Shown here: piece after piece, positions 18,083 through 30,400 of the stretch
Layout of the letters: each line of letters begins with the position of its first letter
Position numbering within the stretch: the first letter of the stretch is position 1
Assembly: GCA_003646405.1 (NCBI GenBank)
Contig: QNFR01000006.1
Span: forward strand, 1 to 45,958
Direction of reading: 5' to 3'
Length of the DNA: 45,958 nt
DNA from: Gammaproteobacteria bacterium
GTDB taxonomy: Bacteria; Pseudomonadota; Gammaproteobacteria; Pseudomonadales; Halieaceae
Position numbers and translations under genes: made by a program
The notes under the pieces: model-generated
Seen by the model: the letters and a program-made list of their open reading frames with translations, nothing else
Database searches by the model: none
What the model was told of the DNA's origin: nothing

Positions 18083-20512
18083 TTAAAAGATATCCCTCAC
18101 CAAATCGTCAGTACCCTGGCTGCCTGAGCCAGGGCCCTCTTCCTGCGGATTCTGTCGGGGTACGTGTTCTTCGCGGAAGTACTCGAAAATTGCGTTGCGC
18201 TGCCTGGAACTGGCCAGCTGCCCGGTGTCGGGGTCTATTTTGACATGAACGAGGCCGGTGGGCAGAGGCCGCTCCGACTCGGGACTGTCGCGCAGGGCCT
18301 CACGCATATAATTAATCCAGATAGGTAGTGCCGCGGTACCGCCAAATTCTTTGCGGCCCAGCGGAGTGTAGTTGTCAAAGCCAACCCAGGTGGAAGTGAC
18401 TACATCCCGGTTAAAGCCAGAGAACCAGGCGTCCATAGGGCCGTTGGTGGTGCCGGTCTTGCCGCCGATATCACTGCGCTCCAGAACCAGCGCCCGACGC
18501 CCGGTACCTCGGGTGATGACATCCCTGAGAATACTGTTGATGATGTAGTTCACCCGCTCATCCATGACCCGTGGCGCAGCGGGAGGACCACCCCCTTCCG
18601 GCGCTTGTCCGATGAGTATTTGCTCCATACTCAGCTCTGCACCATTATCTGGCGGCGCTGTGGCGTTTTCGCAGTCACCACATACGGTCAGTGGGCTTGC
18701 GTCGAATACAGTCTCTCCGGCCAGATTGTCGATACGTTGAATCAGGTAGGGTTCCACGCGGTAACCGCCGTTGGCCAACATGGCATAAGCGGTGACCAGT
18801 TCCAGTGGACGCATAGCGTGGGTGCCCAGTGCCAGGGATAAGTCCGGTGCGAAGTCGGAGGTGTCAAAGCCGAAGCGTTCCACATAGTCGATCAGTTTGT
18901 TGACACCCAGCTGTTGCACCAGGCGGATCGACACCAGATTGCGGGATTTGGTCAGTGCCCAGCGCAGCCGGGTTGGACCGTAGAATTTTCCGCCATCGTT
19001 CTCCGGCCGCCAGATGTCCTCGAGGGAGCTGTCCTCCATGACCACGGGCGCGTCATTAATGATGCTGGCGGCGGTGAATCCGGCTTCCAGGGCGGCGCTG
19101 TAAACAAAAGGTTTGAAGTTGGAACCAGGCTGCCTTAGTGCCTGGGTGGTGCGGTTGAACTTGCTCAATTCGAAACCCAGGCCACCCACCATACTGATGA
19201 TGGCACCGTTATCCGGGTTCAGGGATACCAGGGCGGCCTGGGCTGCGGGAACCTGAGCCAGGTGCCACTCGTCGTCCTGTTGAGTGATGCGAATCAGATC
19301 ACCCACCGACAGCACTTCAGCCGGAGTTTTGGGGCGCTGGCCTTTGGCATTTTCTGTGAGATAGGGAGCGGCCTGGCGCAGGCCGTTTTCCCACCACAGT
19401 TCCTGTTGGCTGCCGTCAGCCAGCAGTAGCATGATTTTGTCCTGGCCTATCTCGGTGACCACGGCAGGTAGCAGTCCGGCGATAACGACCGTTTCGGCGA
19501 GTGTCTCGCGCCACAGTTGGGTGGTGTCGCCACCGGCCTGCGGTAGCTGCCGCTCCGGACCCCGGTAACCGTGCCGTTTGTCGTAGGTGATGAGGCCATC
19601 GATAACAGCCAGGCGCGCGACCTGCTGCAAGTCACTGTTGATGGTGGTGTAAACCTGGTAGCCGTCATTATAGGCGGCCATGCCATAGCGCTGCAGCATT
19701 TGCTGCCGCGCCATTTCCGCCGCGTAGTGAGCGGTGAAGTTGAGCTGTGCGCCGTGGTGTCGCGCGACGACGGGTTGTCGTACCGCGGTGTTGTACCGGG
19801 CGGTGTTGATATAGCCCAACTCAAGCATGCGACCCAGAATCCAGTCGCGGCGCTGTTTGCCCGCATCGGGCCTGCTGATGGGGTTGTTGCGTGAGGGCGC
19901 CTTGGGAATGCCGGCCAGCATGGCGTGCTGTGCCAGGCCCAGTTCGCCAATACCCTTACCGTAATAGACTTGCGAGGCCGCCTCGAAGCCGTAGGCCCGG
20001 TGGCCCAGGAAAACGCGATTGAAATACAGCTCAAAGATCTCCTGCTTGTCCAATGCTCGCTCGATTTCTACAGCCAGCAGGATTTCGTTGAACTTGCGCA
20101 TGAAGGTACGATCGAGGGTCAGGAAATAGTTGCGTGCTACCTGCATGGTCAGGGTGCTGCCGCCCGAGCCTTTCTCGCCGGTGAGTACCAACTCGGATAC
20201 GGCGCGCATTAGCCCCATGACATCGATGCCACGGTGGCCGAAAAAATTATCATCCTCCGCTGCCAGCAGGGCCTTGATGAACTGGTCGGGTATGGCGTCG
20301 AAGGGCAGGGGGCTGCGTTTCTGTTCGCCGAACTGCCCAATCAGTTGCCCATCGCCGGTGTAGACCCGCATGGGCGTTTGCAATTTTACGTCGCGCAGTG
20401 TCTCAACATCGGGCAAGTTGGGACTGAGATACAGGTACACGCCTGCGAGCAACCACAAGGCTCCGCAACAGCCCAGTAGAGAGAGGCGCAAAAGAAAACG
20501 TAAGAATTTCAT
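18083..20512 (-). CDS. mrcA: Penicillin-binding protein 1A
   Basis: This is a bifunctional peptidoglycan glycosyltransferase/transpeptidase anchored by one N-terminal helix (FLRFLLRLSLLGCCGALWLL). The glycosyltransferase domain has the catalytic E86 in AAEDDNFFGHRG. The transpeptidase domain shows the SxxK serine near residue 465 (GSNFKPF), the SRN motif and KTGTTNG near 682. An OB-like insertion between the domains matches the class. At 809 residues it is full length. It is divergent from pilM, the standard arrangement in pseudomonads and relatives. Confidence 0.97.
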   Translation of the reverse strand: MKFLRFLLRLSLLGCCGALWLLAGVYLYLSPNLPDVETLRDVKLQTPMRVYTGDGQLIGQFGEQKRSPLPFDAIPDQFIKALLAAEDDNFFGHRGIDVMGLMRAVSELVLTGEKGSGGSTLTMQVARNYFLTLDRTFMRKFNEILLAVEIERALDKQEIFELYFNRVFLGHRAYGFEAASQVYYGKGIGELGLAQHAMLAGIPKAPSRNNPISRPDAGKQRRDWILGRMLELGYINTARYNTAVRQPVVARHHGAQLNFTAHYAAEMARQQMLQRYGMAAYNDGYQVYTTINSDLQQVARLAVIDGLITYDKRHGYRGPERQLPQAGGDTTQLWRETLAETVVIAGLLPAVVTEIGQDKIMLLLADGSQQELWWENGLRQAAPYLTENAKGQRPKTPAEVLSVGDLIRITQQDDEWHLAQVPAAQAALVSLNPDNGAIISMVGGLGFELSKFNRTTQALRQPGSNFKPFVYSAALEAGFTAASIINDAPVVMEDSSLEDIWRPENDGGKFYGPTRLRWALTKSRNLVSIRLVQQLGVNKLIDYVERFGFDTSDFAPDLSLALGTHAMRPLELVTAYAMLANGGYRVEPYLIQRIDNLAGETVFDASPLTVCGDCENATAPPDNGAELSMEQILIGQAPEGGGPPAAPRVMDERVNYIINSILRDVITRGTGRRALVLERSDIGGKTGTTNGPMDAWFSGFNRDVVTSTWVGFDNYTPLGRKEFGGTAALPIWINYMREALRDSPESERPLPTGLVHVKIDPDTGQLASSRQRNAIFEYFREEHVPRQNPQEEGPGSGSQGTDDLVRDIF

Positions 20513-20597
20513 CTATCCCTTTATAAAACAGTGGCTTGTATTGCTTCTAAACGGAGTTCAACCGGCTCGTTTGGTAATTATAAGCCTTTTTTGGGTT

Positions 20598-20626
20598 TTG
20601 ATATATTTGGGACTGTGTTATATCTG
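20598..20626 (+). promoter_or_regulatory. Possible promoter for pilMNOPQ
   Basis: TTGATA (20598-20603) is followed after 17 bases by TATCTG (20621-20626). The surrounding 170 bases between mrcA and pilM are conspicuously AT-rich, as expected of a promoter region. The -10 box is imperfect, so the exact site is uncertain. Confidence 0.3.
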
Positions 20627-20676
20627 TAATTAATGTATCGGTGTATAAAAATATCCTAAGTTAGTGATACTGATAG

Positions 20677-21749
<1,073 letters not shown>

Positions 21750-21750
<1 letters not shown>

Positions 21751-22319
21751 TGGCACAGATCAATTTACTGCCGTGGCGCGAGGAGCGGCGCCAGGAACTC
21801 AAGAAGCAGTTCCTTGTTAGCCTGGTGTTGGTGCTGGCGCTCGGAGTTGGCTTGATACTACTGGCCGACCGCATCGTCAATGGCCAGATCGATTACCAGA
21901 AAGCACGCAACCAGCACCTGACCGAAAACATCAAGGTGCTGGACAAGCAGGTAGCGGAAATTCGCGAGTTGCAGAAGCGGCGCAACCAGTTGTTGGACCG
22001 CATGCGGGTGATCCAGGAGTTGCAGGGCAACCGGCCGATCATCGTGCGCGTGCTGGATCAGTTGGTGCGGACAGTACCTGATGGTGTGTTTTACACCAAC
22101 CTCACTACCAAGGGTAAGACAATATCCATCAGCGGCATCGCCGAGTCCAATAACCGGGTTTCGAGCCTGATGCGACGGCTGGATGCTTCGGACTGGTTGG
22201 CGAACCCGAACCTGGATAAGGTGAACTCGGCGCCAAAGTTCGGGGATCAGGCGACCACGTTCAACCTGACCGTGAAACTACAGTTACCGAAGACCGGTGA
22301 TGAGGCCGCGGAGGGCTAA
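21750..22319 (+). CDS. pilN: Type IV pilus inner-membrane assembly protein PilN
   Basis: PilN is a bitopic protein of the alignment subcomplex. The conserved cytoplasmic leader MAQINLLPWREERRQELKKQ contains the INLLPWR motif that docks into PilM. A membrane helix follows (about residues 25-44), then a coiled-coil and a periplasmic ferredoxin-like domain that pairs with PilO. It has 189 residues, the usual length. It is within the pilMNOPQ operon, with a 3-base gap to pilO. Confidence 0.97.
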
Positions 22320-22322
22320 GCG

Positions 22323-22937
22323 ATGGCATTTGAAGACACAATGAACTCGCTGCGCGATTTCGACATTAATAACCTCGACTTTGACAACGTTGGGTCGTGG
22401 CCTGCGCCGATAAAGCTGTTCATCTGGGTGGCGCTGCTGTCCGCCGTAGTGGTGGGGGGCTACTACTACCACGTTGAAGATTTGCAGTTGCAACTGGCTG
22501 AAGTGGAAGCCAAGGAAATAACGCTAAAGAAAGATTTTGAAAAGAAAGCCTTTCAGGCGGCCAACCTAGATGCCTATCGACAGCAGATGGTGGAGATGGA
22601 AGAGTCCTTCGGCGCCCTGATAAGTCAGTTGCCCAGTGATACTGAGGTGCCTGGTTTGTTGGAGGACATTACCAACAAAGGTCTGCTCAATGGCTTGAAT
22701 ATTGCCAGCATTGACTTGCAAAAAGAGCAGGCAAGGGAGTTTTATGTGGAGCTGCCCATTGCCATAAATGCGTCCGGCTCCTACCACGATTTGGGGGCTT
22801 TTATCAGTGGCATGGCGGGCTTGCCGCGCATTGTGACCCTCCACGACTTTAATATTTCGGCGAAGGGCGGCAATGCGAATAACCTGCAGATGAAGATTAT
22901 TGCCAAGACGTACCGCTACAAGGATGGGGACAGCTAG
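22323..22937 (+). CDS. pilO: Type IV pilus inner-membrane assembly protein PilO
   Basis: PilO heterodimerises with PilN and connects it to PilP. The 204-residue protein has a short cytoplasmic segment (SLRDFDINNLDFDNVGSWPA), a single membrane helix (about residues 37-57), a periplasmic coiled-coil and the compact C-terminal domain. Order and tight spacing with pilN and pilP make the call secure. Confidence 0.96.
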   Translation: MAFEDTMNSLRDFDINNLDFDNVGSWPAPIKLFIWVALLSAVVVGGYYYHVEDLQLQLAEVEAKEITLKKDFEKKAFQAANLDAYRQQMVEMEESFGALISQLPSDTEVPGLLEDITNKGLLNGLNIASIDLQKEQAREFYVELPIAINASGSYHDLGAFISGMAGLPRIVTLHDFNISAKGGNANNLQMKIIAKTYRYKDGDS

Positions 22938-22939
22938 CC

Positions 22940-23473
22940 ATGAACCGTTTCCTACGTACGCTCGCAATGATTTTCGCTTCAGCGTCCTTGCTGGTCGCGT
23001 GTGGCGGCCATGACTTTTCCGATCTGGACAGTTTCATGGTGGAAAAACGCGCCCGCCCGGGCGGCATTATCGCCCCCATACCTACCTTCAAGGCGTACGA
23101 GGCATTCTCCTACAGCGCCACCACCTTGCGCAGCCCGTTTGATCGCCCCATCGAGGTGCGGGAGATAGCCCAGTTGCAGGCTATCAGTTCCGTTAAGCCC
23201 GATAATGCGCGCGCCAAGGAGTTTTTGGAGCAATTCACTTTTGATTCGCTGCGGATGGTGGGCACTCTGGAGCGAGGAGAGGCCAACTGGACGTTAATAA
23301 AAGATCCGGAAGGCGGCGTGCACAGGGTCGCGGCAGGGAATTTCCTGGGTCGTCACCACGGTAAAATTGTGGAGATGAGCGATTCCTATGTGGCAGTCGT
23401 CGAGATAGTGAGCGACGGCACCGAGGACGGCTGGGTCGAGCGCCCGCGTACAATTAAATTAACCGGTATGTAA
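22940..23473 (+). CDS. pilP: Type IV pilus lipoprotein PilP
   Basis: PilP is an inner-membrane lipoprotein that links PilN/PilO to the secretin PilQ. The N-terminal signal ends in the lipobox LLVAC with C21 as the lipidated residue. An extended segment and then a beta domain follow, with VGTLERGEANWTLIKDPEGG and VAAGNFLGRHHGKI characteristic of PilP. The 177 residues are of normal length. Confidence 0.96.
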   Translation: MNRFLRTLAMIFASASLLVACGGHDFSDLDSFMVEKRARPGGIIAPIPTFKAYEAFSYSATTLRSPFDRPIEVREIAQLQAISSVKPDNARAKEFLEQFTFDSLRMVGTLERGEANWTLIKDPEGGVHRVAAGNFLGRHHGKIVEMSDSYVAVVEIVSDGTEDGWVERPRTIKLTGM

Positions 23474-23496
23474 GCCAGAGGCCATGGGTGATAACC

Positions 23497-25650
23497 ATGT
23501 CAAGTAAAAAACAATATTTGGGGACAAAGGCCGTGGGGAAACGAAATTACAGCTTGGGGAAATGGTTGCATACGGCGGTCGCCGCGTTGACGGTGAGCTT
23601 GTTGGCGGGCATGGTACAGGCTTCACCGACAGTGACGGATATCGAGTTCAGTTCACGGCCGGGTAGCAAGTTTGAGGTCCGTGTGGAGTTCAATGAGACG
23701 CCGCCGGAGGTCAAAACCTACTCGATAGAGAAACCGGCGCGGATCGCTATTGATTTCCCCGATACAAGCAGCAGTCTGGAGCGCAAACGATTTTCACTGC
23801 CCTATGGTAATGCCACCGGGGCGGTGGTGCTGGAGTCAGGTGATCGCACCCGTTTGGTGGTCAATCTGGTCAAACTGGTACCATACGAGACTCGCGTAGA
23901 GGGCAATAACCTGTACCTCGTAGTAGGACAGGAAGGCACTGATTACGTGAAGCAGGCTACGGATCCACACCGCATTGAAACCGGCGTGGTGCCCGTCGCT
24001 GAAGTAAAATCCGAGATCAGCGACCTGCAATTCCAGCGCACCGGGGATGGAGAGGGGCGCCTCACACTGGAGCTGACCGATCCCTCTGTGGATGTCAACG
24101 TGTTCAGCGAGGCCGGTAATGTCAAGGTGGAGTTCCTTAATACGACTGTGGCCGAGCGGTTGATACGGCGCTACGATGTTACGGACTTCGCCACCCCGGT
24201 CGACAGCGTGGAGGTTAATACTGTAGAGCGCGGTGCCACGCTGACCATTAAGACCACTGGTGAATTCGATTACCTGGCTTACCAGACGGACAATCAATAC
24301 GTGCTTAGCGTCAAGCCGCTGTCCAAGAAAGAAGCGGAAAAGCGCAAGAACGAATTCACCTATGTGGGCGACAGAATCTCCCTTAATTTTCAGGATATCG
24401 AGGTGCGAGCGGTACTTCAGTTAATCGCCGACTTCACTGAAATGAATCTGGTGGCCAGCGATACTGTATCGGGGCGCATTACTTTGCGCCTGCAAAACGT
24501 GCCCTGGGACCAGGCGCTGGAATTGGTACTGAAGACCAAAGGCCTGGACAAACGCCAGGTCGGCAACGTCCTGATGGTGGCGCCGGCGGCGGAAATTGCT
24601 GAGCGGGAGCGCCAGCAGATCGAGGCCAACAAGCAGATTTCCGAACTGGCCCCGCTGCAGTCGGAGTTCGTGCGCATTCGTTATGCCAAGGCGAACGACA
24701 TAGTGGCTTTGTTCCAGGCGGGTTCCGAGGAAGGTGGCAGCCTGATATCGCCGCGCGGATCTGTGGTTGTGGATCAGCGCACCAACTCTTTGATTATTAC
24801 CGATACGGCCACCAAGTTGGCCGAAATTCGGGATCTTATCGAGCTTGTGGACATTCCGATTCGCCAGGTTATGATCGAAGCTCGCATTGTGATTGCCCAG
24901 TCGGATGCGACCAAAAACCTCGGTATTGAGTGGGGTGGCGGTTACCTGAATCCGGACCTCAACAGCAACATACTGTCCATATCCGGTGATACCCAGAACG
25001 TGGTTGGACTTAATGATTCGGTTGTTAATGGCACACAGCCGGGGGTTGACTATCCAGGTGCGCTGTTAGTGGATCTCGGGGTTGCAGCCAACAGCGGCTT
25101 CGCCGTGGGCTTTACCAATGATAACCTGTTTCTGACTGCGGAGCTGTCAGCGCTGGAAGCGGAAGGCAATGGTGAGGTCGTGTCCCAGCCCAAGGTGATT
25201 ACCGGCGATAAACAGAAGGCATCGATCAAGTCGGGTACAGAAATACCCTATCAGGAATCTTCCGCCAGCGGTGAGACGACCACGTCGTTCAAGGATGCGG
25301 TGCTAGCGCTGGAGGTCACTCCGAACATCACGCCTGATGACCGGATTATGCTGGACCTGCAGGTCAACCAGGATTCAGTAGGCGAACTGGTACCCAGTGG
25401 CCGCGGCGGCTTTATCCCCTCAATCGATACAACCCAGCTTAACACCCAGGTTTTGGTCGGTAATGGAGAGACTGTGGTTCTGGGCGGAGTGTTCAAAACC
25501 GAGGACATCGAGGCAGTGAATAAGGTGCCATTTTTTGGCGATATCCCCTACATAGGCGCGTTCTTTAGAAGTGAATCAGTGACTCACAAGAAAACAGAAA
25601 CGCTTATTTTTATCACCCCGCGCATTCTGGCTGACACCCTGCTTGATTAG
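23497..25650 (+). CDS. pilQ: Type IV pilus secretin PilQ
   Basis: PilQ forms the outer-membrane pore through which the pilus passes. The roughly 717-residue protein has a signal peptide ending near QASPTV, two AMIN peptidoglycan-binding domains (about residues 50-280), the STN/N0 domain (ISLNFQDIEVRAVLQLIADF), an N1 domain, and the C-terminal secretin barrel with VPFFGDIPYIGAFF near the end. I placed the start at the ATG 23497 (MSSKKQYLG), preceded by GGGTGA. A GTG at 23488 is also possible and would add three residues. Confidence 0.96.
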   Translation: MSSKKQYLGTKAVGKRNYSLGKWLHTAVAALTVSLLAGMVQASPTVTDIEFSSRPGSKFEVRVEFNETPPEVKTYSIEKPARIAIDFPDTSSSLERKRFSLPYGNATGAVVLESGDRTRLVVNLVKLVPYETRVEGNNLYLVVGQEGTDYVKQATDPHRIETGVVPVAEVKSEISDLQFQRTGDGEGRLTLELTDPSVDVNVFSEAGNVKVEFLNTTVAERLIRRYDVTDFATPVDSVEVNTVERGATLTIKTTGEFDYLAYQTDNQYVLSVKPLSKKEAEKRKNEFTYVGDRISLNFQDIEVRAVLQLIADFTEMNLVASDTVSGRITLRLQNVPWDQALELVLKTKGLDKRQVGNVLMVAPAAEIAERERQQIEANKQISELAPLQSEFVRIRYAKANDIVALFQAGSEEGGSLISPRGSVVVDQRTNSLIITDTATKLAEIRDLIELVDIPIRQVMIEARIVIAQSDATKNLGIEWGGGYLNPDLNSNILSISGDTQNVVGLNDSVVNGTQPGVDYPGALLVDLGVAANSGFAVGFTNDNLFLTAELSALEAEGNGEVVSQPKVITGDKQKASIKSGTEIPYQESSASGETTTSFKDAVLALEVTPNITPDDRIMLDLQVNQDSVGELVPSGRGGFIPSIDTTQLNTQVLVGNGETVVLGGVFKTEDIEAVNKVPFFGDIPYIGAFFRSESVTHKKTETLIFITPRILADTLLD

Positions 25651-25666
25651 GGTTACATAGAGTCAA

Positions 25667-26188
25667 ATGCCAGCCCTGCGCAGAATATTTCTGGTCGGCC
25701 CCATGGGGGCCGGCAAGACCACCATTGGCAAATACCTTGCCCAGCACCTGAAGTTGCAGTTCGCTGATACAGATTCCGAGATCGAGGAGCGGACCGGGGC
25801 TGATATCCCGTGGATTTTCGATGTGGAGGGCGAGGAGGGATTCCGGGATCGGGAGCAACAGGTGGTAGCCCAAATGACCGAGTGGGACGATATAGTACTG
25901 GCCACCGGTGGCGGTGTCGTGCTGCGCCCGGAAAATCGTCGGGCTCTCGCCGGGAGAGGCTTTGTTATCTACCTTTACGCCAGCATAGACGAGCAGGTGC
26001 GGCGCACCCGCCGCGACCGGCGCAGGCCGCTGTTACAAAATGGTGACCCGGAGCAGGTCCTGCGTTCCCTGATGGTGGTTCGCGACCCGCTGTATCGTGA
26101 AATCGCCGATCATATTATTGAAACCGATGACTGCAGTCCCAGAACTGTGGCGCAACGCCTGGTGCGCGAGTTAGTGGAAAACGACTAA
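25667..26188 (+). CDS. aroK: Shikimate kinase
   Basis: AroK phosphorylates shikimate at the 3-hydroxyl in chorismate synthesis. The 173-residue P-loop kinase has GPMGAGKTT at residues 11-19 and the shikimate-binding [31 protein letters not shown] is the central GGG loop, and RRPLL lies in the lid. It begins 16 bases after pilQ and is followed by aroB, the common arrangement in gammaproteobacteria. Confidence 0.97.
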   Translation: MPALRRIFLVGPMGAGKTTIGKYLAQHLKLQFADTDSEIEERTGADIPWIFDVEGEEGFRDREQQVVAQMTEWDDIVLATGGGVVLRPENRRALAGRGFVIYLYASIDEQVRRTRRDRRRPLLQNGDPEQVLRSLMVVRDPLYREIADHIIETDDCSPRTVAQRLVRELVEND

Positions 26189-26267
26189 TCGGTGCCGCTA
26201 AGAAAAACATCAGCCCTTGCAGAGCGGTATGATAGGCTCTCCCCCACAGCAAACTCAAGGAATTGAC

Positions 26268-27368
26268 GTGTCCCTGTTAATGCACACCCTGCATGTGGAT
26301 CTGGGGGAGCGCAGCTACCCGGTATACATAGGCCGCGACCTGTTGGCTGATTCGCAGCTATTGGCCCGGCATGTCGCCGGCTCCCAGGTGGTTATTGTCA
26401 GCAATGAAACCGTAGCGCCCCTTTATGTAGAGAAGGTGCGTGCTTTACTGGGGCGGCGCAAGCTGATTACCGAGATAGTGCTACCCGACGGAGAGCAGTA
26501 TAAAACGCTGGATACCCTTGCGAATATATTCGACAGGGTGATGGCGGAAAATCACAATCGCACGACAACATTCATTGCGGTCGGTGGCGGTGTGGTGGGT
26601 GATATTACAGGGTTCGCCGCGGCCTGCTACCAGCGGGGCGTCGATTTTATTCAGGTGCCCACCACCCTGCTGGCACAAGTGGACTCCTCGGTGGGTGGCA
26701 AGACTGCGGTCAACCATCCCCTGGGAAAAAATATGATAGGGGCATTTTACCAGCCCCGTGCGGTATTGATCGACACCAATACCCTGCAGACCTTGCCTGC
26801 CCGGGAGCTGTCAGCCGGTTTGGCTGAGGTGGTCAAATACGGGCTGATCTGTGATGAACCATTCTACCGCTGGCTGCAGGAGCAAATGCCAAGGTTGCTG
26901 GCCCGGGAAGAAGCGGCCCTGGCGGAAGCGATAGAACGCAGCTGCACAAGCAAGGCGCGGGTGGTGGCGGCTGACGAGCGTGAGGGAGGTATCCGCGCCA
27001 TCCTCAATTTCGGCCATACCTTCGGCCACGCCATTGAAACCGCGCAAGGCTATGGTCAGTGGTTGCACGGTGAGGCGGTGGCGACGGGTATGTTACTGGC
27101 TCTGGAGTTGTCGGCGCGGCGCGGCTGGATCCCTGCCAGCGAAGTGGGTGACTTTTGCGAATTACTACGGGGCATGCATCTACCGGTACAAGCTCCTCTG
27201 GACATGACTGCCCAGGCTTTCCTGGAACTTATGGCGCGGGACAAAAAGGTCGTTGACGGAAGATTGCGGCTGATCCTGCTCAAGGCTATCGGTGACGCAG
27301 ATATTGTCGACGATGTCTCAGAATCCGAACTGGTGAATCTGCTGCAGGGCACTGATCACGGCGCCTGA
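26268..27368 (+). CDS. aroB: 3-dehydroquinate synthase
   Basis: AroB cyclises DAHP to 3-dehydroquinate using NAD and a divalent metal. The 366-residue protein shows the NAD-binding [20 protein letters not shown] and [22 protein letters not shown], the signature of the family. The metal ligands appear late in [10 protein letters not shown] and [10 protein letters not shown]. The frame is open from 26217, but the GTG at 26268 has AAGGA 6 bases before it. An ATG at 26280 lacks a spaced ribosome-binding site. gltB follows directly, without the SPOR/DamX gene found here in many relatives. Confidence 0.95.
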   Translation: MSLLMHTLHVDLGERSYPVYIGRDLLADSQLLARHVAGSQVVIVSNETVAPLYVEKVRALLGRRKLITEIVLPDGEQYKTLDTLANIFDRVMAENHNRTTTFIAVGGGVVGDITGFAAACYQRGVDFIQVPTTLLAQVDSSVGGKTAVNHPLGKNMIGAFYQPRAVLIDTNTLQTLPARELSAGLAEVVKYGLICDEPFYRWLQEQMPRLLAREEAALAEAIERSCTSKARVVAADEREGGIRAILNFGHTFGHAIETAQGYGQWLHGEAVATGMLLALELSARRGWIPASEVGDFCELLRGMHLPVQAPLDMTAQAFLELMARDKKVVDGRLRLILLKAIGDADIVDDVSESELVNLLQGTDHGA

Positions 27369-27377
27369 TCGGGGCGT

Positions 27378-27406
27378 TTGTCCAGTCATGGTCATCTGTG
27401 TAGAAT
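27378..27406 (+). promoter_or_regulatory. Likely sigma-70 promoter for gltBD
   Basis: TTGTCC (27378-27383) and TAGAAT (27401-27406) are spaced by exactly 17 bases and end about 86 bases before the gltB ATG. Both boxes match consensus well. The leader contains CGGGGCGCCGGG-like GC-rich sequence followed by a T-rich stretch (about 27456-27480). Confidence 0.6.
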
Positions 27407-27491
27407 ACACTCCCCTTTTTGCCCAAGTATTACCGGGGCGCCGGGTGCTTCAATCTAACTTGTTGTTTTTGTTTATTATTCTGGATTTACT

Positions 27492-30400
27492 ATGAGCGCA
27501 GGCCTTTTTAGACCTGAAGAATTTCGAGACAATTGCGGTTTTGGTTTGATTGCACACACGTCGGGTGACGTCAGTCACCAGCTGTTGCAGACCGCCATCG
27601 AGTCGCTTACCAGCATGACGCACCGCGGCGGTATCGCAGCGGACGGCAAGACCGGCGATGGTTGCGGACTGCTAATGCAGATGCCCGATCAGTTTATGCG
27701 TACGCTTGCCCGCGAATGTTTTGACTCTGACCTGAGTGAGCACTACGGTGTTGGCCATATTTTCCTGAGTAAAGACCCCCAGCGTGCCGCAGTCGCTCGC
27801 AAGGCGACGGAGCAAGCGCTCACCGAGCAGGGCCTCAAAGTCCTGGGTTGGCGGGTAGTGCCCACCGACAGCTCGGTATGCGGTGAGATCGCCCTGGCGA
27901 GCCTGCCGGCCATTGAACAGGTGTTCATCAACGCCCCCGGTGTATCTGACGATGTACTGTCCAGCAGGTTGCTGGTGGCCCGGCGCAAGGCGGAAATGGC
28001 TAACGAAGGGGATGAAGAATATTATATTTGCAGCCTTTCGGGCCGGGTTATTGCGTACAAAGGGCTGGTAATGCCGGTGGATTTGCCGCACTTCTACCTC
28101 GACCTGAGCGACGAGCGCCTGGCAACGGCTATCTGCGTTTTTCACCAGCGCTTCTCGACCAATACCATGCCGCGTTGGCCCCTGGCCCAGCCTTTTCGCC
28201 TGCTGGCACACAACGGTGAAATCAATACCATCGAAGGTAATCGCAACTGGGCGGACGCCCGTACCGCGCGCTTCGAAACTGACCGATTGCCCAATATCAA
28301 GGACATAGCCCCGCTGGTAAACCGTTCCGGCTCAGATTCTTCCAGCCTGGATAATATGCTGGATGTACTGCTGGCCGGAGGCATGGATATGGCGCGGGCC
28401 CTGCGCATGCTGATGCCCCCCGCATGGCAGAATATCGAGTCCATGGACCCGGACCTGAAAGCCTTCTACGAATATCACTCCATGCATATGGAGCCCTGGG
28501 ATGGCCCCGCCGGTGTCGTTCTCACAGACGGCCGTTACGCGGTATGCCTGTTGGATCGCAACGGCCTGCGCCCGGCTCGCTGGGTGAAGACCAAGGACGG
28601 ATTTATCACTCTGGCCTCTGAAATTGGCACCTATAACTACAAGAGCGAGAATGTGGTGGCCAAGGGCCGCGTCGGTCCGGGCCAGATCATGATGATCGAT
28701 ACTCAGACCGGGGAAGTGTTGCAGGATGACGAAATCAACAACCGTCTCAAGTCCCGCCAACCCTACAAGGCCTGGCTCAAGGAAAAGGCCCAGCGTATAG
28801 AAGGCACGTTTGGTGGGGAGATGGCTCCGGGAATCGAGATCGGACAGCTGGATATTTACATGAAAATGTTCCAGGTCAGCTTTGAGGAGCGTGACCAGGT
28901 GCTACGCCCACTGGCGGAATCCGGCAACGAAGCGGTAGGCTCCATGGGGGATGACACGCCCATGGCGGTGCTGTCCAGGTACGAGCGCTCCCTGTACGAT
29001 TATTTTCGCCAGAAATTCGCCCAGGTGACCAACCCGCCGATTGACCCTCTGCGTGAGACGATAGTCATGTCCCTGGAGACGGACCTGGGTGGTGAGAAGA
29101 ACGTCTTTACGGAAGGCCCGGAGCACGCGGACCGGGTCACTTTGACGTCACCGGTGCTGTCCCAGGGTAAATTTACCACCTTGTTGCAGCTGGACCACCC
29201 TGGCTTTTTGATCGAGGAAATTGACTGCACCTACATGCCGCAGGAGAAAGACCTGCGCCAGGCAGTTACTGATATAGCGGTGGCGGCCGAGCGCGCTATA
29301 CGCAGTGGCAAGACCATTCTGATCCTGTCTGATCGGGCCATAGACCCGGGGTGTCTGCCGGTTCACAGCCTGCTGGCAACCGGGGCGGTACATCACCACC
29401 TGATTAAACGGGGCCTGCGTATCGATGCCAATATTGTGGTGGAGTCGGCCAGCGCCCGGGATTCTCACCAGTTTGCCTGCCTGCTGGGCTTTGGCGCCAC
29501 GGCCGTGTATCCCTACCTGGCTTACAGTGTGCTGGAGGAGCTGATTCGCACTGGTGAAGTTCTGGGTGAGCCCAGCGCCTGCTATAAAAATTATCGTAAG
29601 GGCATCAACAAGGGCCTGCTTAAAATCATGTCGAAAATGGGTATTTCCACGGTGAGTTCTTACCGTGGAGCCCAGTTGTTCGAGGCGGTGGGACTGGCGC
29701 ATGAGGTCGTGGATCTGGCCTTTTGCGGTGTTGTTTCGCGCATTGAGGGCAGTGGTTTCAATGAACTGGAACAGGAACTGAAAATCCTGAGTGGCAGGGC
29801 CTGGTCTTTTCGTAAGGGCATCGAGCAGGGCGGCCTGCTCAAGTATGTACACGGGCAGGAGTACCATGCCTTCAACCCGGACGTGGTTATGACTTTGCAA
29901 CAGGCTGTTGCCAGCGGTGATTACACGGTGTACCAGCATTACGCGAAACTGGTCAACGAGCGCCCGGTTGCTACCCTGCGGGATTTACTGGGGTTGAAAG
30001 AAGCCGCCCAGCCGCTTAGCCTGGATGAAGTGGAGCCCATTGCAAATATACTGCCGCGCTTTGACTCGGCGGGCATGTCCCTGGGGGCACTGAGTCCCGA
30101 GGCACACCAGGCGTTGGCGGCGGCGATGAACAGCATCGGAGCACGTTCCAATTCGGGTGAGGGTGGCGAAGACCCCGAGCGTTTCGGCACCGAGCGCATG
30201 TCCAAGATCAAGCAGATAGCCTCGGGTCGTTTTGGTGTCACCCCCCATTACCTGGTTAATGCCGAGGTATTACAGATAAAGGTAGCCCAGGGCGCCAAGC
30301 CCGGAGAGGGCGGCCAACTGCCTGGGGGCAAGGTGAATGAGCTGATCGCCAGGCTGCGTTATTCCGTACCCGGGGTGACGCTGATTTCTCCGCCGCCACA

